Shown piece by piece: positions 26,774 through 35,718 of a stretch of 49,875 nucleotides of DNA. Both the position numbers and the translations under genes were made by a program. The stretch is from Candidatus Binatia bacterium (GTDB lineage: Bacteria > Desulfobacterota > Binatia > UBA9968 > JAJDTQ01), in the NCBI GenBank assembly GCA_022823055.1, contig JAJDXX010000047.1, forward strand, positions 1-49,875, in the 5' to 3' direction. Below the pieces are notes generated by a model. That model was not told the DNA's origin, made no database searches, and was given only the letters and a program-made list of their open reading frames with translations. The number at the start of each line of letters is the position of its first letter. Position 1 is the stretch's first letter.

Positions 26774-28212
26774 ACCCCTTCAGCGCACTGACCCCCATCG
26801 TCCTGCTGGGCTTGACGCCGCTGGTGCTCATGCTGGTGATCTCGTTCCACCGGAGCCACCGGCTCGCCGTGGTCATCTCGCTGGTGGGCATGGCGCTGCC
26901 GCTGGCCCTGCTGGCGGGTACGGCCACGAGCGCCGCGCCGCCGCTGGCGCCGCTCCTGATCATCGACGGCTACGCGCTCTTCTACATCGGCCTTCTGTCG
27001 ACCGCGACCATGGTGGTGGTTGTGCTGTCGTACGGCTTCCTCGAGCGGGTGCCGGGCAACCGTGAGGAGTTCTATCTCCTGCTCACGCTGGCTACCTTCG
27101 GCTGCGCGGTGTTGACCGCCAGCAACCACTTCATCTCGTTTTTCCTCGGGCTCGAGATCCTCAGCGTTTCCCTCTACGGGCTCGTGGCGTATCTGCGCAC
27201 GACGCGCACGGCGCTGGAATCGGGCATCAAGTACCTGATCCTGGCGGCGGCGTCGGCGGCCTTCCTGCTCTTCGGCATGGCGCTCATTTACGCCGACCTC
27301 GGCACCATGGACTTTACCGCCATGACCTCGGTGCTGGCGGCCAAGACCCGTGAGCCTTCCGTGCTGCTTCTCGGCGGCTTCGGCATGGTCATCATCGGCG
27401 CCGGCTTCAAGCTCGCGGTGGTGCCGTTCCACATGTGGGCGCCGGACGTCTACCAGGGCGCCCCCACGCCCGTTACGGCCTACCTCACGACGGTTTCCAA
27501 GGGCGCCATGGTGGCGCTGCTGCTGCGCTACGGTCAGTACGGCGGGCTCCTGGACTACGACTCGGTGGCCTCGGTGCTGGCGGTGATCGCGGTGCTCTCC
27601 ATGTTCCTCGGCAACCTGCTGGCGCTCTTGCAGGACAACCTCAAGCGCCTGCTGGCCTATTCCTCCATCGCGCATCTCGGTTACCTGCTGGTGGCGGTGA
27701 TCGCCGCCTCCCGCGAGGGGTCGCACGCGGTGACCTTCTACCTGGTGGCCTACTTCATCACTTCCCTGGGCATCTTTGGGATCATCACGGCGCTCTCGGA
27801 CGAGCGCAAGGAAGCCGACGAGATCAGCGACTACCGCGGCCTGTTTTGGCGCCGTCCCTGGGTGAGCGGCGCGCTGTCGCTGATGTTGTTCTCGCTGGCG
27901 GGGATCCCCCTCACCGCCGGCTTCGTGGGAAAGTTCTACGTCCTCACAGCGGGCGTGCTGTCCGACCTGTGGGCGCTGGTGATCCTGCTGGTGGTGAGCA
28001 GCGTCATCGGCCTCTACTACTACTTGCGCATTATCATCACCATGTACCTGTCCGCCCCCGAGGACCCGTCCTCGCCCCTGTCCGCCACCCGCCGGTTCTC
28101 GCTCCCCGAGGGACTCGTGCTCGCCGGCCTCACGGTGCTGCTCATCTGGTTCGGCATCTACCCCGCGCCGCTGCTGAGCGCGATTCAGGCCGCCGTGGGC
28201 AGCCTGGCCTGA
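26770..28212 (+). CDS. nuoN: NADH-quinone oxidoreductase subunit N (TTG start)
   Basis: The 480-residue ND2-type antiporter-like subunit is the last subunit of the complex. Typical blocks are F-F-L-G-L-E-I-L-S near 122-130, P-F-H-M-W-A-P-D-V-Y-Q-G-A-P-T-P near 220-235 and L-L-A-Y-S-S-I-A-H near 290. The start is a TTG at 26770 that overlaps the nuoM stop (TTGA). A strong GGAGGTGA lies 7 nt upstream, so the TTG is well supported and may tune its level. The FAD oxidoreductase follows after 25 bp. Confidence 0.94.
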   Translation: MNPFSALTPIVLLGLTPLVLMLVISFHRSHRLAVVISLVGMALPLALLAGTATSAAPPLAPLLIIDGYALFYIGLLSTATMVVVVLSYGFLERVPGNREEFYLLLTLATFGCAVLTASNHFISFFLGLEILSVSLYGLVAYLRTTRTALESGIKYLILAAASAAFLLFGMALIYADLGTMDFTAMTSVLAAKTREPSVLLLGGFGMVIIGAGFKLAVVPFHMWAPDVYQGAPTPVTAYLTTVSKGAMVALLLRYGQYGGLLDYDSVASVLAVIAVLSMFLGNLLALLQDNLKRLLAYSSIAHLGYLLVAVIAASREGSHAVTFYLVAYFITSLGIFGIITALSDERKEADEISDYRGLFWRRPWVSGALSLMLFSLAGIPLTAGFVGKFYVLTAGVLSDLWALVILLVVSSVIGLYYYLRIIITMYLSAPEDPSSPLSATRRFSLPEGLVLAGLTVLLIWFGIYPAPLLSAIQAAVGSLA

Positions 28213-28237
28213 GGGGCGAAAGGCTTCGCCGCCGGCA

Positions 28238-29596
28238 ATGCCGAGAAGGATTGCCATCATCGGCGCCGGCGTTTCCGGATTAGGCGCCGCGTGGGCGCTG
28301 CACCGGCACCCGGACCGGTTCGATTTCCGGCTGTTCGAAGCCCGCGCGCAACTCGGCGGCAATGCCGTTACCGCGGACATGCCGCAGGAAGACGGCACCT
28401 CGATTCCGTTCGACATCTCCGTTACCGCGTGCATTCCCTCCGTCTATCACCATATCCTTCTGCTCATGCGGCAATACGGCATCGAACCGGTGGATACCCG
28501 GTTCAGCTACAGCGTGAAGTATCACGGCGGTGTCTATGCGCACGATTTCGACTCCGATATCAGGAGGCAGTTGCAGCCGGAAATCGAGAGATTCCAGAAG
28601 CTCCTGAGGCGCCTGAAGTGGTTCGGCCGGCTTAACCGCTCCAAGTCGAGACTGCTCAATGCACTGAATCCGTTCAACTATTTCAGCATGGGCACGGTGC
28701 TCAACTTCGGCCGCTTCTCCGGAGACTTCAGGTACAAGATTCTGAAGCCGATGTTCGTCAACTTCCTGATGGCGACGAACGTGTTTGACATGCCCGCGTC
28801 CCTGTTCGCGCGTTACCTGGAGTTCTTCGACATCGAGACCGCCACGCCGATGCAGACCTGGGACGGGGGTACGCGGCGCATCTACGAGAAGTTGTCGGCC
28901 GGCTTCCGTGACAAGATCTACCTGGGCCGGCCGGTTCGAAAGGTGTACCGGCGATCCGCCGACGCGGTCGTGGAGGACGAAGAGGGGAGGACGGAGACAT
29001 TCGATGACGTGGTCTTCGCGTGCAACGCGAATCAGACGCTGATGATGCTGGACAAGCCGACGTTCCTGGAGAGCTACCTGCTGTCCTCGATCCGTTACGA
29101 GAGCGAGCTGCACAACCATACGGTGGTGCACTCGGACGCCTCGGTGCTGCCGGACAACGACGTCGAGCCGCTCGCCACCCGCAGCAACCACATCGAGCAG
29201 TACGGCGCGAGGCCGGACAACTACGAGATCACCTACATCATGCACAACCAGCAGCCCTGGGCGAACCGGTCGGACAAGCCGTGCCTGGTGACCTACAATC
29301 CCGTCAGCCGCATCGACGAGGACAAGATCGTCAAGAGGTGGTGGTTCCAGCACATCGTGCACGACGTGCGTCACGTGGCCTTCCTGATCCATCTCTTCCG
29401 CTTCGTGCAGGGCCGCCGGCGCACGTGGCACTGCGGTGCCCACACCCTGGTCAACAGCCAGGAAACCTGCTTTGTGTCCGGCCTCGTGACGGCGGGACAG
29501 ATGGGCGCGGACTACCCGTTTCAGGACGTTGAGGCGAGGAAGTGGTTCAACTTCTACGGGCGCACGATGTACGGATGGCGCTTCAGGAGAGCATGA
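28238..29596 (+). CDS. FAD-dependent amine-oxidase-type oxidoreductase
   Basis: The 452-residue flavoprotein begins with a Rossmann fingerprint G-A-G-V-S-G at 9-14, then F-E-A-R-A-Q-L-G-G-N-A near 33-43. This is the layout of NAD(P)-binding Rossmann/FAD amine oxidase or desaturase-like proteins (COG2907 type). C-terminal features are H-C-G-A-H-T-L-V-N-S and F-V-S-G-L-V-T-A-G near 400-420, equivalent to the FAD-contact end. The middle part is Phe/Tyr-rich and may contact lipids. COG2907-type proteins often sit beside cyclopropane-fatty-acid synthases, but none is here. It lies only 25 bp after nuoN and may be read from the same mRNA; a functional link with complex I is not evident. Confidence 0.82.
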   Translation: MPRRIAIIGAGVSGLGAAWALHRHPDRFDFRLFEARAQLGGNAVTADMPQEDGTSIPFDISVTACIPSVYHHILLLMRQYGIEPVDTRFSYSVKYHGGVYAHDFDSDIRRQLQPEIERFQKLLRRLKWFGRLNRSKSRLLNALNPFNYFSMGTVLNFGRFSGDFRYKILKPMFVNFLMATNVFDMPASLFARYLEFFDIETATPMQTWDGGTRRIYEKLSAGFRDKIYLGRPVRKVYRRSADAVVEDEEGRTETFDDVVFACNANQTLMMLDKPTFLESYLLSSIRYESELHNHTVVHSDASVLPDNDVEPLATRSNHIEQYGARPDNYEITYIMHNQQPWANRSDKPCLVTYNPVSRIDEDKIVKRWWFQHIVHDVRHVAFLIHLFRFVQGRRRTWHCGAHTLVNSQETCFVSGLVTAGQMGADYPFQDVEARKWFNFYGRTMYGWRFRRA

Positions 29597-29655
29597 GGCA
29601 CGGCCGGCGGCGCGGTCGATGGTCCTGGTCCGTCGGCGCGACAAACGCGTGAGTC

Positions 29656-30456
29656 TCAGACTCCGGCCAGCAACTCGCCGCGGAAGACCGTGACCGCCTG
29701 GCCCACCAGGAGGACGCGGTCGCGGTGGACAACGACCTTGATGAGGCCTCCTCGTTCCGACACCTGCCGGGCGGTGAATGCATCCCTTCCCAGGCGCTGT
29801 TGCCAGTAGGGTCCGAGGCAACAGTGCGCTGATCCCGTGACGGGGTCCTCGTCAATTCCGGTGCCGGGGGCGAAAAAGCGCGACACGAAATCGACGCCCT
29901 CGGCGTCGGCGCGCGCGGTGACGATGATCCCGCGCGCCTTCAGCCTCTTCAATGCCGCAAAGTCCGGCGCGAGTCGCTCGACGGTCGCTTGGCTGTCGAC
30001 CTCGATAAGGTAGTCGAAGCGGTTCCGGCCGACGTACGTGAGCTTGGCTCCGAGGGCGGCAGCAAGTTCGTCCGGAGCAGGAGCAGGGTCGGGCGGTTCC
30101 ACCGGGAAGTCCATCGCGATCCACCCGTCGCGCAGTTCCGCCGACAATCGACCGGAGCGGGTGTGGAAGACGGTTGGGACGTCCGGTGGCAGGTGTCCTT
30201 CCTCCCAAAGCACGTGGGCGCTGGCGAGTGTGGCGTGACCGCAGAGATCGACCTCGACCCTGGGCGTGAACCAGCGCAGGTCGAATTCGCCCGCTTCCCG
30301 GCGAAACAGGAAGGCGGTTTCCGAGAGGTTCATCTCCCGCGCCACCCGCTGCATCCACTCAGCGTGGGCTGGAGCGGGCAGGAGGCACACGGCTGCGGGG
30401 TTGCCGCCGAACGGCTCGCTGGTGAAAGCGTCGACTTGAGTGATGGTCAGGGTCAT
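29656..30456 (-). CDS. PhzF family isomerase/epimerase
   Basis: The 266-residue protein has the duplicated diaminopimelate-epimerase-like fold. The catalytic Glu46 is in N-L-S-E-T-A-F-L, G-H-A-T-L-A-S-A is near 73-80, and D-E-D-P-V-T-G-S-A-H-C is near 206-216. Characterised members isomerise dihydro-hydroxyanthranilate in phenazine synthesis, but most genomic copies have no known substrate, and no phenazine genes lie nearby. It is convergent with the FAD oxidoreductase and divergent from the ThDP lyase gene. AGGGAA lies upstream of the ATG at 30456. Confidence 0.92.
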   Translation of the reverse strand: MTLTITQVDAFTSEPFGGNPAAVCLLPAPAHAEWMQRVAREMNLSETAFLFRREAGEFDLRWFTPRVEVDLCGHATLASAHVLWEEGHLPPDVPTVFHTRSGRLSAELRDGWIAMDFPVEPPDPAPAPDELAAALGAKLTYVGRNRFDYLIEVDSQATVERLAPDFAALKRLKARGIIVTARADAEGVDFVSRFFAPGTGIDEDPVTGSAHCCLGPYWQQRLGRDAFTARQVSERGGLIKVVVHRDRVLLVGQAVTVFRGELLAGV

Positions 30457-30513
30457 CTGCGACCATTCCCTGCGCGAGTGGATATCTTACCACAAAACCT
30501 CGGGCAAGCCTGA

Positions 30514-30542
30514 TTGACAGACGTGACGGACAGGGATTAACT
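30514..30542 (+). promoter_or_regulatory. Promoter candidate for the ThDP lyase gene
   Basis: TTGACA (30514-30519), 17 nt, then TTAACT (30537-30542) lies about 70 nt before the ATG at 30615, in the divergent region between phzF and the ThDP gene. The -35 is perfect; the -10 is partial. Confidence 0.4.
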
Positions 30543-30614
30543 AACTGCATTTTGCCGGTTTCGGCGGCAATGGGGCGAGGTAGCGGCAAGCGCCTCAGCG
30601 AAGGAAGCGCATAC

Positions 30615-32366
30615 ATGGCAAAGGTTGCAGCCGACAAACGAACATCCAACACGGCCGAGGACACCCTCGCGCAAAAGAGTCGTGACGAGAACGTCGTCTC
30701 GGGCGGCCATTTGGTGGCGGCCGCGCTCAAGAACGAGGGGGTGGACACGATCTTCACCCTGTGCGGCGGCCATATCATCGACGTCTACGACGGCTGCATC
30801 GACCACGGCATCCGCGTGGTGGATGTGCGCCACGAGCAGGTGGCGGCTCATGCGGCCGACGGCTACGCCCGGCAGACCGGGCGGCTCGGGTGCGTGGTGA
30901 CGACCGCAGGGCCGGGGTTCACCAACGCGCTCACGGGTATCGCCACGGCGTTCCGGTCGGAGAGCCCGGTGCTCCATATCGGCGGACAAGGAGCGTTGAC
31001 CCAGCACAAGATGGGCTCGCTGCAGGACCTGCCGCACGTGGACATCGCCGCGCCCATCACCAAGTTCTCGGCCAGCGTGCGTTCCACCGAGCGCATCGCC
31101 GACATGGTGGCCATGGCGGCGCGCGAGTGCTTCGCCGGGGCGCCGGGGCCGAGCTACCTGGAGATTCCCCGGGACGTCCTCGACCGCGAGGTGCCGGCGG
31201 ACAAGGCGGTGGTGCCCGAGGCCGGCCGCTCGCGGGCGTCCACCAAGTCCATCGGCGATCCCGCGGACATTGAGAGGCTGGCGGAGTTGTTGGTGAGGTC
31301 CGAAAGGCCCGCCGTGCTGCTGGGCGCCCAGGTATGGACCTGTCGCGGGCACGAGGCGGCCACCTCGCTGTTCAAGGCGCTCAACGTGCCCTGTTACATG
31401 AACGGCGCTGCCCGCGGTCTGCTGCCGCCCGGGGACCCGCATTACTTCAACCGCACCCGTGGCGACGCCTTCGGCGAGGCCGATGTCATCGTGGTCGTGG
31501 GCACGCCCTTCGACTTCCGCATGGGTTATGGCCGGCGGCTGCGCGCCGACGCCATCGTGGTGCACATCGACATGGACTACCGCACGGTGGCGAAGAACCG
31601 TGACGTTTCTCTGGGGCTGGCGGGCGATCCTGGGGCTATTCTCAGGGCGGTGCGGGCAGCGGTGGGGGAACGGCCGGACAACGGCGCCGAGGGCCGCGTG
31701 CCCTGGCTCGCGCACCTCCGGGGCCTGGAGAACGAGCGCAAAGAGAAGCTCATGCCGCTCTTCACGTCCGACGCCAATCCCATCCACCCTTGGCGTGTCG
31801 CCTGGGAGCTCAACGAGTTCCTCACCGAGGACACCATCTACATTGGGGACGGCGGCGACGTCGTGACAATCAGCGCCCAGGCCGTGGAGCCCCGCGCTCC
31901 CGGCAACTGGATGGACCCCGGAGCCCTCGGGGCTTTGGGCGTGGGCACGGGCTTCGCTCTGGCCTCCAAGCTGGTACACCCGGAGAAGGAGGTGCTTTGC
32001 TACTATGGCGACGGCTCTTTCGGCATGACCGCCTTCGACATGGAGACCGCCAACAGGTTCGGCGCTCCCTATATCGCGGTCATCGGCAACAACTCCGCCA
32101 TGAACCAGATCCGCTACGGTCAGCTCTCCAAGTACGGCGAGGAGCGCGGCAACGTCGGTAACCTTCTCGGCGACGTGCCGTTCTCCCGGTTCGCCGAGAT
32201 GCTCGGCGGCTACGGCGAGGAGGTCACCGAGTGCCGCGAGGTCGCGCCGGCGTTGCGCCGGGCACGGGAATCTGTTCGGAACACCGGCAAGTCCACGGTC
32301 GTCAACATCTGGGTGAACGCCGGTGAATGGGCTCCCGGCACCAAGCGTCAGACCATGTACAAGTAG
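30615..32366 (+). CDS. Thiamine-diphosphate enzyme, oxalyl-CoA decarboxylase / 2-hydroxyacyl-CoA lyase-like
   Basis: The 583-residue protein has the three-domain layout of acetolactate synthase-type enzymes. The N-terminal pyrimidine domain carries the catalytic Glu in V-R-H-E-Q-V-A-A-H-A-A; a central domain follows. The C-terminal pyrophosphate domain has G-D-G-S-F-G to G-N-N-S as the ThDP/Mg motif. The segment L-Q-D-L-P-H-V-D-(6)-T-K-F-S-A resembles 2-hydroxyacyl-CoA lyase more than acetolactate synthase. The next gene is a formyl-CoA:oxalate CoA-transferase, which makes oxalyl-CoA decarboxylase or a related acyl-CoA lyase the best guess. The start at 30615 follows AAGGAAG; an earlier start at 30552 lacks one. 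Acetolactate synthase or another ThDP lyase cannot be excluded. Confidence 0.75.
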   Translation: MAKVAADKRTSNTAEDTLAQKSRDENVVSGGHLVAAALKNEGVDTIFTLCGGHIIDVYDGCIDHGIRVVDVRHEQVAAHAADGYARQTGRLGCVVTTAGPGFTNALTGIATAFRSESPVLHIGGQGALTQHKMGSLQDLPHVDIAAPITKFSASVRSTERIADMVAMAARECFAGAPGPSYLEIPRDVLDREVPADKAVVPEAGRSRASTKSIGDPADIERLAELLVRSERPAVLLGAQVWTCRGHEAATSLFKALNVPCYMNGAARGLLPPGDPHYFNRTRGDAFGEADVIVVVGTPFDFRMGYGRRLRADAIVVHIDMDYRTVAKNRDVSLGLAGDPGAILRAVRAAVGERPDNGAEGRVPWLAHLRGLENERKEKLMPLFTSDANPIHPWRVAWELNEFLTEDTIYIGDGGDVVTISAQAVEPRAPGNWMDPGALGALGVGTGFALASKLVHPEKEVLCYYGDGSFGMTAFDMETANRFGAPYIAVIGNNSAMNQIRYGQLSKYGEERGNVGNLLGDVPFSRFAEMLGGYGEEVTECREVAPALRRARESVRNTGKSTVVNIWVNAGEWAPGTKRQTMYK

Positions 32367-32395
32367 AACAGGAACACAGGTAACCAGGAAACTCC

Positions 32396-33652
32396 ATGGA
32401 CAAGGCACTCTCCGGCATACGCATCCTGGACATGACCCACGTCCAGGCAGGTCCCACCTCGAGCCAGCTCATGGCCTTTCTCGGCGCGGACGTCATCAAG
32501 CTCGAGTCGCCCGCGGGCGACGCCACCCGCAAGCAGCTCCGGGACCTTCCCGACGCCGACAGCCTTTACTTCACCATGCTGAACTGCAACAAGCGCTCCA
32601 TCACGGTGAACCTGAAGAACCCCCAGGGCAAGGAAGTCTTCACTCGGCTCGTGAAAACGTGCGACGTGCTGCTGGAGAACTTCGGCCCGGGCGTGCTGGA
32701 CCGCCTCGGGTTCGGCTGGGAGAAGGTACACGAGCTGAATCCGCGGATGATCATGGGCTCCATCAAGGGATTCGGCAGCGAGGGACCCTACGCCGCCTTC
32801 AAGGCCTACGAGAACGTGGCCCAGGCCATGGGCGGGGCCATGAGCACCAGCGGCATGTTCGATGGCCCGCCGGTGGTCACCGGCGCACAGATCGGCGACT
32901 CGGGCACCGGCGTGCACCTGCTGGCCGGAATCCTCGCGGCTCTGCTCCAGCGCGAGCGCACCGGACGCGGCCAGTACGTGGAGTGTGCCATGATGGACTG
33001 CGTCATGAACCTCTGCCGGGTCAAGTTCCGGGACCACCAGCGCATCGAGCACGGCCCGTTGGCCGAGTATTCCGTGCAGGAGTTCGAGGACTTTACGCCC
33101 CGGGCCGGCAACGACTCGGGCGGCGGGCAGCTCGGCAACGCCATCGCGTGCAAGCCCGGCGGCGCCAACGACTACCTGTACGTGGTGGTGCAGGAACACG
33201 TGTGGACCGCCCTGGCCACGCGCGTCGGCGGCGAGGCTCTGGCCAACGACCCGCGGTTCGACAACATCGACGTCCGGCGCGCCAACCAAGCCGAGATGTG
33301 GCGCCTGCTGGAGGAGTTCGCCCGCGACTACACCAAGTGGGAGCTCATGGAGATCCTCAACGAACTCGACGTTCCCTGCGGCCCGATCATGAGCACCAAG
33401 GACCTGGCGCACGACGAGCACGTCCAGCTCCGGGAGATGATGGTCGAGGTGGACCATCCGGAGCGCGGCCGGTGGCATAACGTCGGCTGCCCCATCAAGC
33501 TCTCGGACTCGCCCGTGGAGATGAAGCGTTCGCCGCTCCTGGGCGAGCACACCGACGAAGTCCTGAGCGAGGTTCTGGGCTACGGCGCGGATGAGATCGC
33601 CGCGCTCCGGAGCGCTGGCGCGTTCACGCGCGAGCCGCCGGCCGGCGGTTGA
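32396..33652 (+). CDS. frc: Formyl-CoA:oxalate CoA-transferase (CaiB/BaiF family)
   Basis: The 418-residue class III CoA-transferase closely follows the formyl-CoA transferase pattern. It starts with G-I-R-I-L-D-M-T-H-V-Q-A-G-P (Gln17), followed by S-L-Y-F-T-M-L-N-C-N-K-R-S-I-T near 56-70. The catalytic Asp168 is in Q-I-G-D-S-G-T-G, and a glycine-rich loop S-G-G-G-Q near 240-245 gates the active site in this family. The length is close to the Oxalobacter enzyme (428). The reaction would move CoA from formyl-CoA to oxalate. It lies 29 bp after the ThDP lyase gene, forming a probable oxc-frc-like operon. AGGAAA precedes the ATG. Other acyl-CoA/carboxylate pairs remain possible. Confidence 0.85.
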   Translation: MDKALSGIRILDMTHVQAGPTSSQLMAFLGADVIKLESPAGDATRKQLRDLPDADSLYFTMLNCNKRSITVNLKNPQGKEVFTRLVKTCDVLLENFGPGVLDRLGFGWEKVHELNPRMIMGSIKGFGSEGPYAAFKAYENVAQAMGGAMSTSGMFDGPPVVTGAQIGDSGTGVHLLAGILAALLQRERTGRGQYVECAMMDCVMNLCRVKFRDHQRIEHGPLAEYSVQEFEDFTPRAGNDSGGGQLGNAIACKPGGANDYLYVVVQEHVWTALATRVGGEALANDPRFDNIDVRRANQAEMWRLLEEFARDYTKWELMEILNELDVPCGPIMSTKDLAHDEHVQLREMMVEVDHPERGRWHNVGCPIKLSDSPVEMKRSPLLGEHTDEVLSEVLGYGADEIAALRSAGAFTREPPAGG

Positions 33653-33664
33653 TCGGGGCGTACG

Positions 33665-34591
33665 TCAAGCCTGCCGGTCGCGGCGCTTCTGCATGAACGT
33701 GCGCAGCCTTCCCGTCAGTGAATCGGTTCGGTACCGTCCCTTGGCAACGTGGCGGATCCGGCACACCCCCGGGACATCGATGGGCGTGCCGTGCGTTCCC
33801 AGAAGCCAGCGGAACGCACGGTCTTCGTAGGCCTTGCGCCAGCGAGGCGCCGGACGCTGATAGAAGTCGATGGACGCGCAGTAGCCGAGAGCGCGCGCTA
33901 CGTCGCCGTGTGCTATCTGGTACGGCCCGGTGGCCTTGTCGAGGGTAGGGCCTCGGAGCGGGAACGCCTCCAGGGGGATCCGCCGAACCGCCGGTCCGGT
34001 CCGACCCTCGCGCAGGATGTCATGGTCCTCCGTCAGCAACGACGTGCTGCGCGGGGTCCGGGGATACACCAACGCGTCGTCCCTTCCCTGCAAGAGTTCC
34101 GCCAAGGCGTCGAGACAACCCTCGTGGAAGACGACGTCCGCGTCGGTAAACCAGATCCAGTCCGCTCCTGTGTTGCGGGCCGCGAGGTTCCGGCCGATGC
34201 TGCGGCGGAACAGCCGCTCCTTCGGCAACGAGACCCAGTTCCAGGCTACATTCGGCACCTCGATTTTCTCGAAGAAGCGCAACAGCCGTGTCACCGGCTC
34301 GTCTCCCGCCGCGTGATACACGGTCATGGTCACATGAAGCTTGTCGGTGCGGTGGTTGACGAGGGAACCGAGTTGGTAGGTCAGCAAGTGGCCGTATTGC
34401 CAGCAATGGCTGACGATCTCGAGGTTCAGCCTGCCGGTACGTTTCGCCCTTGCCACCCGCTGGGCATCCGTCGTGCGGAACCACGACGCCGGCAGTGCGC
34501 CACTGGCGGCGAAACGGTAGAAGAGTCCGACCGCGGCCTGACCGAAACCTTGCATGGGCGCCTTGTCCAAAGAAACGGCAGCTATCCCCAT
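33665..34591 (-). CDS. Family 2-like glycosyltransferase
   Basis: The protein (308 residues from the ATG at 34591) has a GT-A-type nucleotide-sugar fold with a D-A-D metal motif at 150-152 in W-I-W-F-T-D-A-D-V-V-F. The preceding strand reads L-N-L-E-I-V-S-H-C-W near 55-64. The start at 34591 overlaps the last codons of the upstream capsule-type gene by 10 bp. An alternative ATG at 34555 has AAGG 6 nt upstream and removes 12 residues. The longer frame that opens upstream is a shadow of the capsule gene. It probably adds a sugar to a surface glycan made with its neighbour. The acceptor is unknown. Confidence 0.82.
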   Translation of the reverse strand: MGIAAVSLDKAPMQGFGQAAVGLFYRFAASGALPASWFRTTDAQRVARAKRTGRLNLEIVSHCWQYGHLLTYQLGSLVNHRTDKLHVTMTVYHAAGDEPVTRLLRFFEKIEVPNVAWNWVSLPKERLFRRSIGRNLAARNTGADWIWFTDADVVFHEGCLDALAELLQGRDDALVYPRTPRSTSLLTEDHDILREGRTGPAVRRIPLEAFPLRGPTLDKATGPYQIAHGDVARALGYCASIDFYQRPAPRWRKAYEDRAFRWLLGTHGTPIDVPGVCRIRHVAKGRYRTDSLTGRLRTFMQKRRDRQA

Positions 34592-35718
34592 GTGAACCGG
34601 TCGGGCGCGGTCAAGCGTTCCTTTACGGCGTCGATGTGCCGGGGCCCGGGGTCCTGGTGCCGGTCGGGGATCAGGTATTCGTCGTTCAGGAAGCGGAGGT
34701 AGCTGTTCCGGAGGGGCGCCGCCGGAGGGCGGCCGGTCCACACGTCCTCGATCCATCGCACGACTTCGTCCTCGGTACGCGCCGAGGACGCCACCCCCGG
34801 CACTTCGTAGACCGCGTTGCCCAGCGCAAGCAGCGGTTTGGCCAGCAGCAGGCTTTCGGCGCCCACGGTCGAGTTGATGGTGACGACGCCCGCCGCGTTC
34901 CGGATCAACTCCTCGGTGGGATTCCCGTTGGCGAAGCGGACATCGTCGAGTCGCGACGCCTTTTGGTGCAACTCGGGATAGCGCATCGGGCAACTCGGAT
35001 GCTCCTTGAACACCAGCGCAGGACCGCCGGGCACACGTCCAGCGCACCGGACCATGGTGTCGAACAACTGGTGCATGTCCCGGATCCAGGGAGAGTGGAG
35101 GATGACCTGACTATCGAGGCGCACCTGGAACGGGACGAACAGGTAGCGCTCCGGAAGGGGCGCCGGTGACAGGCCCCGCTTGGCCCGCAGCGGCGTCCTC
35201 GGGGACGGCGCATACGGGACTTCGGGGTCCGCGGCATTGGCGCGCTTCCTGTAGAACGCCTCGTCACGCGGTACCGAGGACTCGGCGTTCACTCCGCGCA
35301 CGTCCATTTGCGTCGTGTTGGGAAGATAACCGTTCTCGAATAGAAAACACGGGAGATCGGCGTTGCGCGCGGCCACGGCCACCGCTCTCGCGTCCAGGGC
35401 GTTCCCTCCCCAGACCCCGACCGCATCGGGGCGCAAACGACTGATGGCCTGCACTACGTGGTTGTAGTGGAGCACGGCCGCCGTGCGGTACGCCCGGTGA
35501 AAGAACGCCAGCCGCGCAGGGCCGTAGTGCGTGCGTGCCTTCTTGCGGCGCATGCCGTAGTCCATGATCTCCTCGACGCTCGCTGCCGGCGGTGGGGAAC
35601 TCGACAGGCGGAAGGAAACCCCGTGACAGATGACCTCTGGAGACACGATACTCGAACTCAGGAGGGAGAAGTACTTCTTGACACGCGGTGAATTATAGAG
35701 GAGCAGAACTCGACGCAA
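34582..35718 (-). CDS. Capsule polysaccharide transferase/export-like protein (KpsC/KpsS type)
   Basis: The 378-residue protein resembles the Capsule_synth family. It has W-G-G-N-A-L-D near the middle, F-V-P-F-Q-V-R-L-D-S-Q near 205, K-E-H-P-S-C-P near 255 and V-T-I-N-S-T-V-G-A-E-S-L near 290-301. The last two blocks are characteristic of KpsC/KpsS Kdo transferases that build the linker on the lipid anchor of capsules. The start is taken as TTG at 35718, because GAGGAGGG lies 6 nt upstream and the Rossmann-like strand R-R-V-L-L-L-Y-N begins right there; an ATG-containing frame to 35832 has no RBS. It overlaps the downstream glycosyltransferase. Confidence 0.78.
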   Translation of the reverse strand: MRRVLLLYNSPRVKKYFSLLSSSIVSPEVICHGVSFRLSSSPPPAASVEEIMDYGMRRKKARTHYGPARLAFFHRAYRTAAVLHYNHVVQAISRLRPDAVGVWGGNALDARAVAVAARNADLPCFLFENGYLPNTTQMDVRGVNAESSVPRDEAFYRKRANAADPEVPYAPSPRTPLRAKRGLSPAPLPERYLFVPFQVRLDSQVILHSPWIRDMHQLFDTMVRCAGRVPGGPALVFKEHPSCPMRYPELHQKASRLDDVRFANGNPTEELIRNAAGVVTINSTVGAESLLLAKPLLALGNAVYEVPGVASSARTEDEVVRWIEDVWTGRPPAAPLRNSYLRFLNDEYLIPDRHQDPGPRHIDAVKERLTAPDRFTWG

